Of a stretch of 64,000 nt of DNA, positions 63,897-64,000 are shown one piece after another (the stretch's first letter is position 1; each line of letters opens with the position of its first letter). The stretch is taken from positions 248,001 to 312,000 of the forward strand of contig NZ_JAYLVL010000001.1 in the NCBI RefSeq assembly GCF_046156175.1. The letters run 5' to 3'. The notes beneath the pieces were generated by a model. That model had not been told where the DNA came from and made no database searches. It saw only the letters and a list, made by a program, of their open reading frames with translations. Both the position numbers and the translations under genes were made by a program. Origin of the DNA: Lacisediminihabitans sp046156175. Its GTDB lineage: Bacteria > Actinomycetota > Actinomycetes > Actinomycetales > Microbacteriaceae.

Positions 63897-64000
63897 CTAG
63901 CGCCGCACCAGGACGGTGCCGGCGAGCCGGTCGTGCAGGCCGCGACGATCCCGGTCGGCGATGAGCGCCGGCACGAGCAGGGACAGCAGCACCGTGCGCA
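63897..64000 (-). CDS. RDD family membrane protein, 5' end outside window
   Basis: The last 33 or so codons of a minus-strand gene: the visible tail ends ADRDRRGLHDRLAGTVLVRR, the C-terminal signature of RDD-family membrane proteins. The gene continues past the window edge. It is convergent with DUF4191. Confidence 0.75.
   Translation of the reverse strand, partial: RTVLLSLLVPALIADRDRRGLHDRLAGTVLVRR

Overview
The window is about 66% GC chromosomal DNA from an actinobacterium, almost certainly family Microbacteriaceae. The support is the gene content (yebC-ruvCAB-yajC-secDF-rel, DUF3000-rnd, DUF3710-DUF3159, DUF4193-sepH, DUF7455, DUF3093, DUF4191), the frequent GTG starts and the very short operon junctions. 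The genus cannot be fixed from the sequence alone. The window is open at both ends: rel is cut at base 1 and an RDD-family gene is cut at base 64000. It is mostly core genome with small accessory islands.

Layout. 1-8692 (minus): yebC-ruvC-ruvA-ruvB-yajC-secD-secF-rhodanese-rel. 8771-14671: DUF2277, then an 875-base non-coding stretch full of tandem repeats and a duplicated pdxT tail, then pdxT-pdxS-HIT-thrS and an MshEN-domain protein. 14741-16255: a lower-GC orphan HsdR_N-like gene beside four tRNA genes (Val-GAC, Cys-GCA, Gly-GCC on minus; Val-CAC on plus). 16215-23988: DUF2071, an esterase, a degenerate ammonium-transporter paralogue, amt with a GlnR-type box, nhaA, zapE, sulfurtransferase. 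24028-28328: sufE, RibD-like reductase, hydrolase, DUF3000, rnd. 28406-31746: fadA-fadB. 31881-38061: aldo/keto reductase with MerR regulator, dxs, acn. 38226-43435: DUF3159, DUF3710, dut, DUF3093, DUF4193, sepH, phosphodiesterase-like protein. 43448-48134: parC and parE, convergent. 48358-54010: DUF7455 and the operon sigA-murT-gatD-alr-like-alr. 54252-64000: MFS, PAC2, pepA, lpdA-dlaT, a pseudokinase, DUF4191, RDD.

The most unusual region is the minus-strand operon at 48823-52655. Its MurT has no cysteine at all, so it lacks the family's Cys4 zinc ribbon. Its GatD has lost both the nucleophilic Cys and the catalytic His of the glutaminase. Two tandem alanine-racemase paralogues have complementary defects: one keeps the PLP lysine but lacks the catalytic-tyrosine segment, and the other keeps that tyrosine but has Lys replaced by Arg and most of the barrel deleted. 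Microbacteriaceae build type B peptidoglycan, in which the alpha-carboxyl of D-Glu carries the cross-bridge rather than an amide. I therefore infer that this cluster may be a repurposed D-Glu aminoacyl ligase plus an obligate heterodimeric racemase that supplies bridge amino acids. This is a hypothesis.

Other points of interest are a twin-His-less Amt paralogue next to the true amt, a kinase-fold membrane protein lacking DFG and HRDxKxxN residues, a perfect 32-bp palindrome and an iron-box-like site upstream of aconitase, a leaderless MerR promoter with a 19-bp spacer, and several short-period minisatellites in gene junctions.
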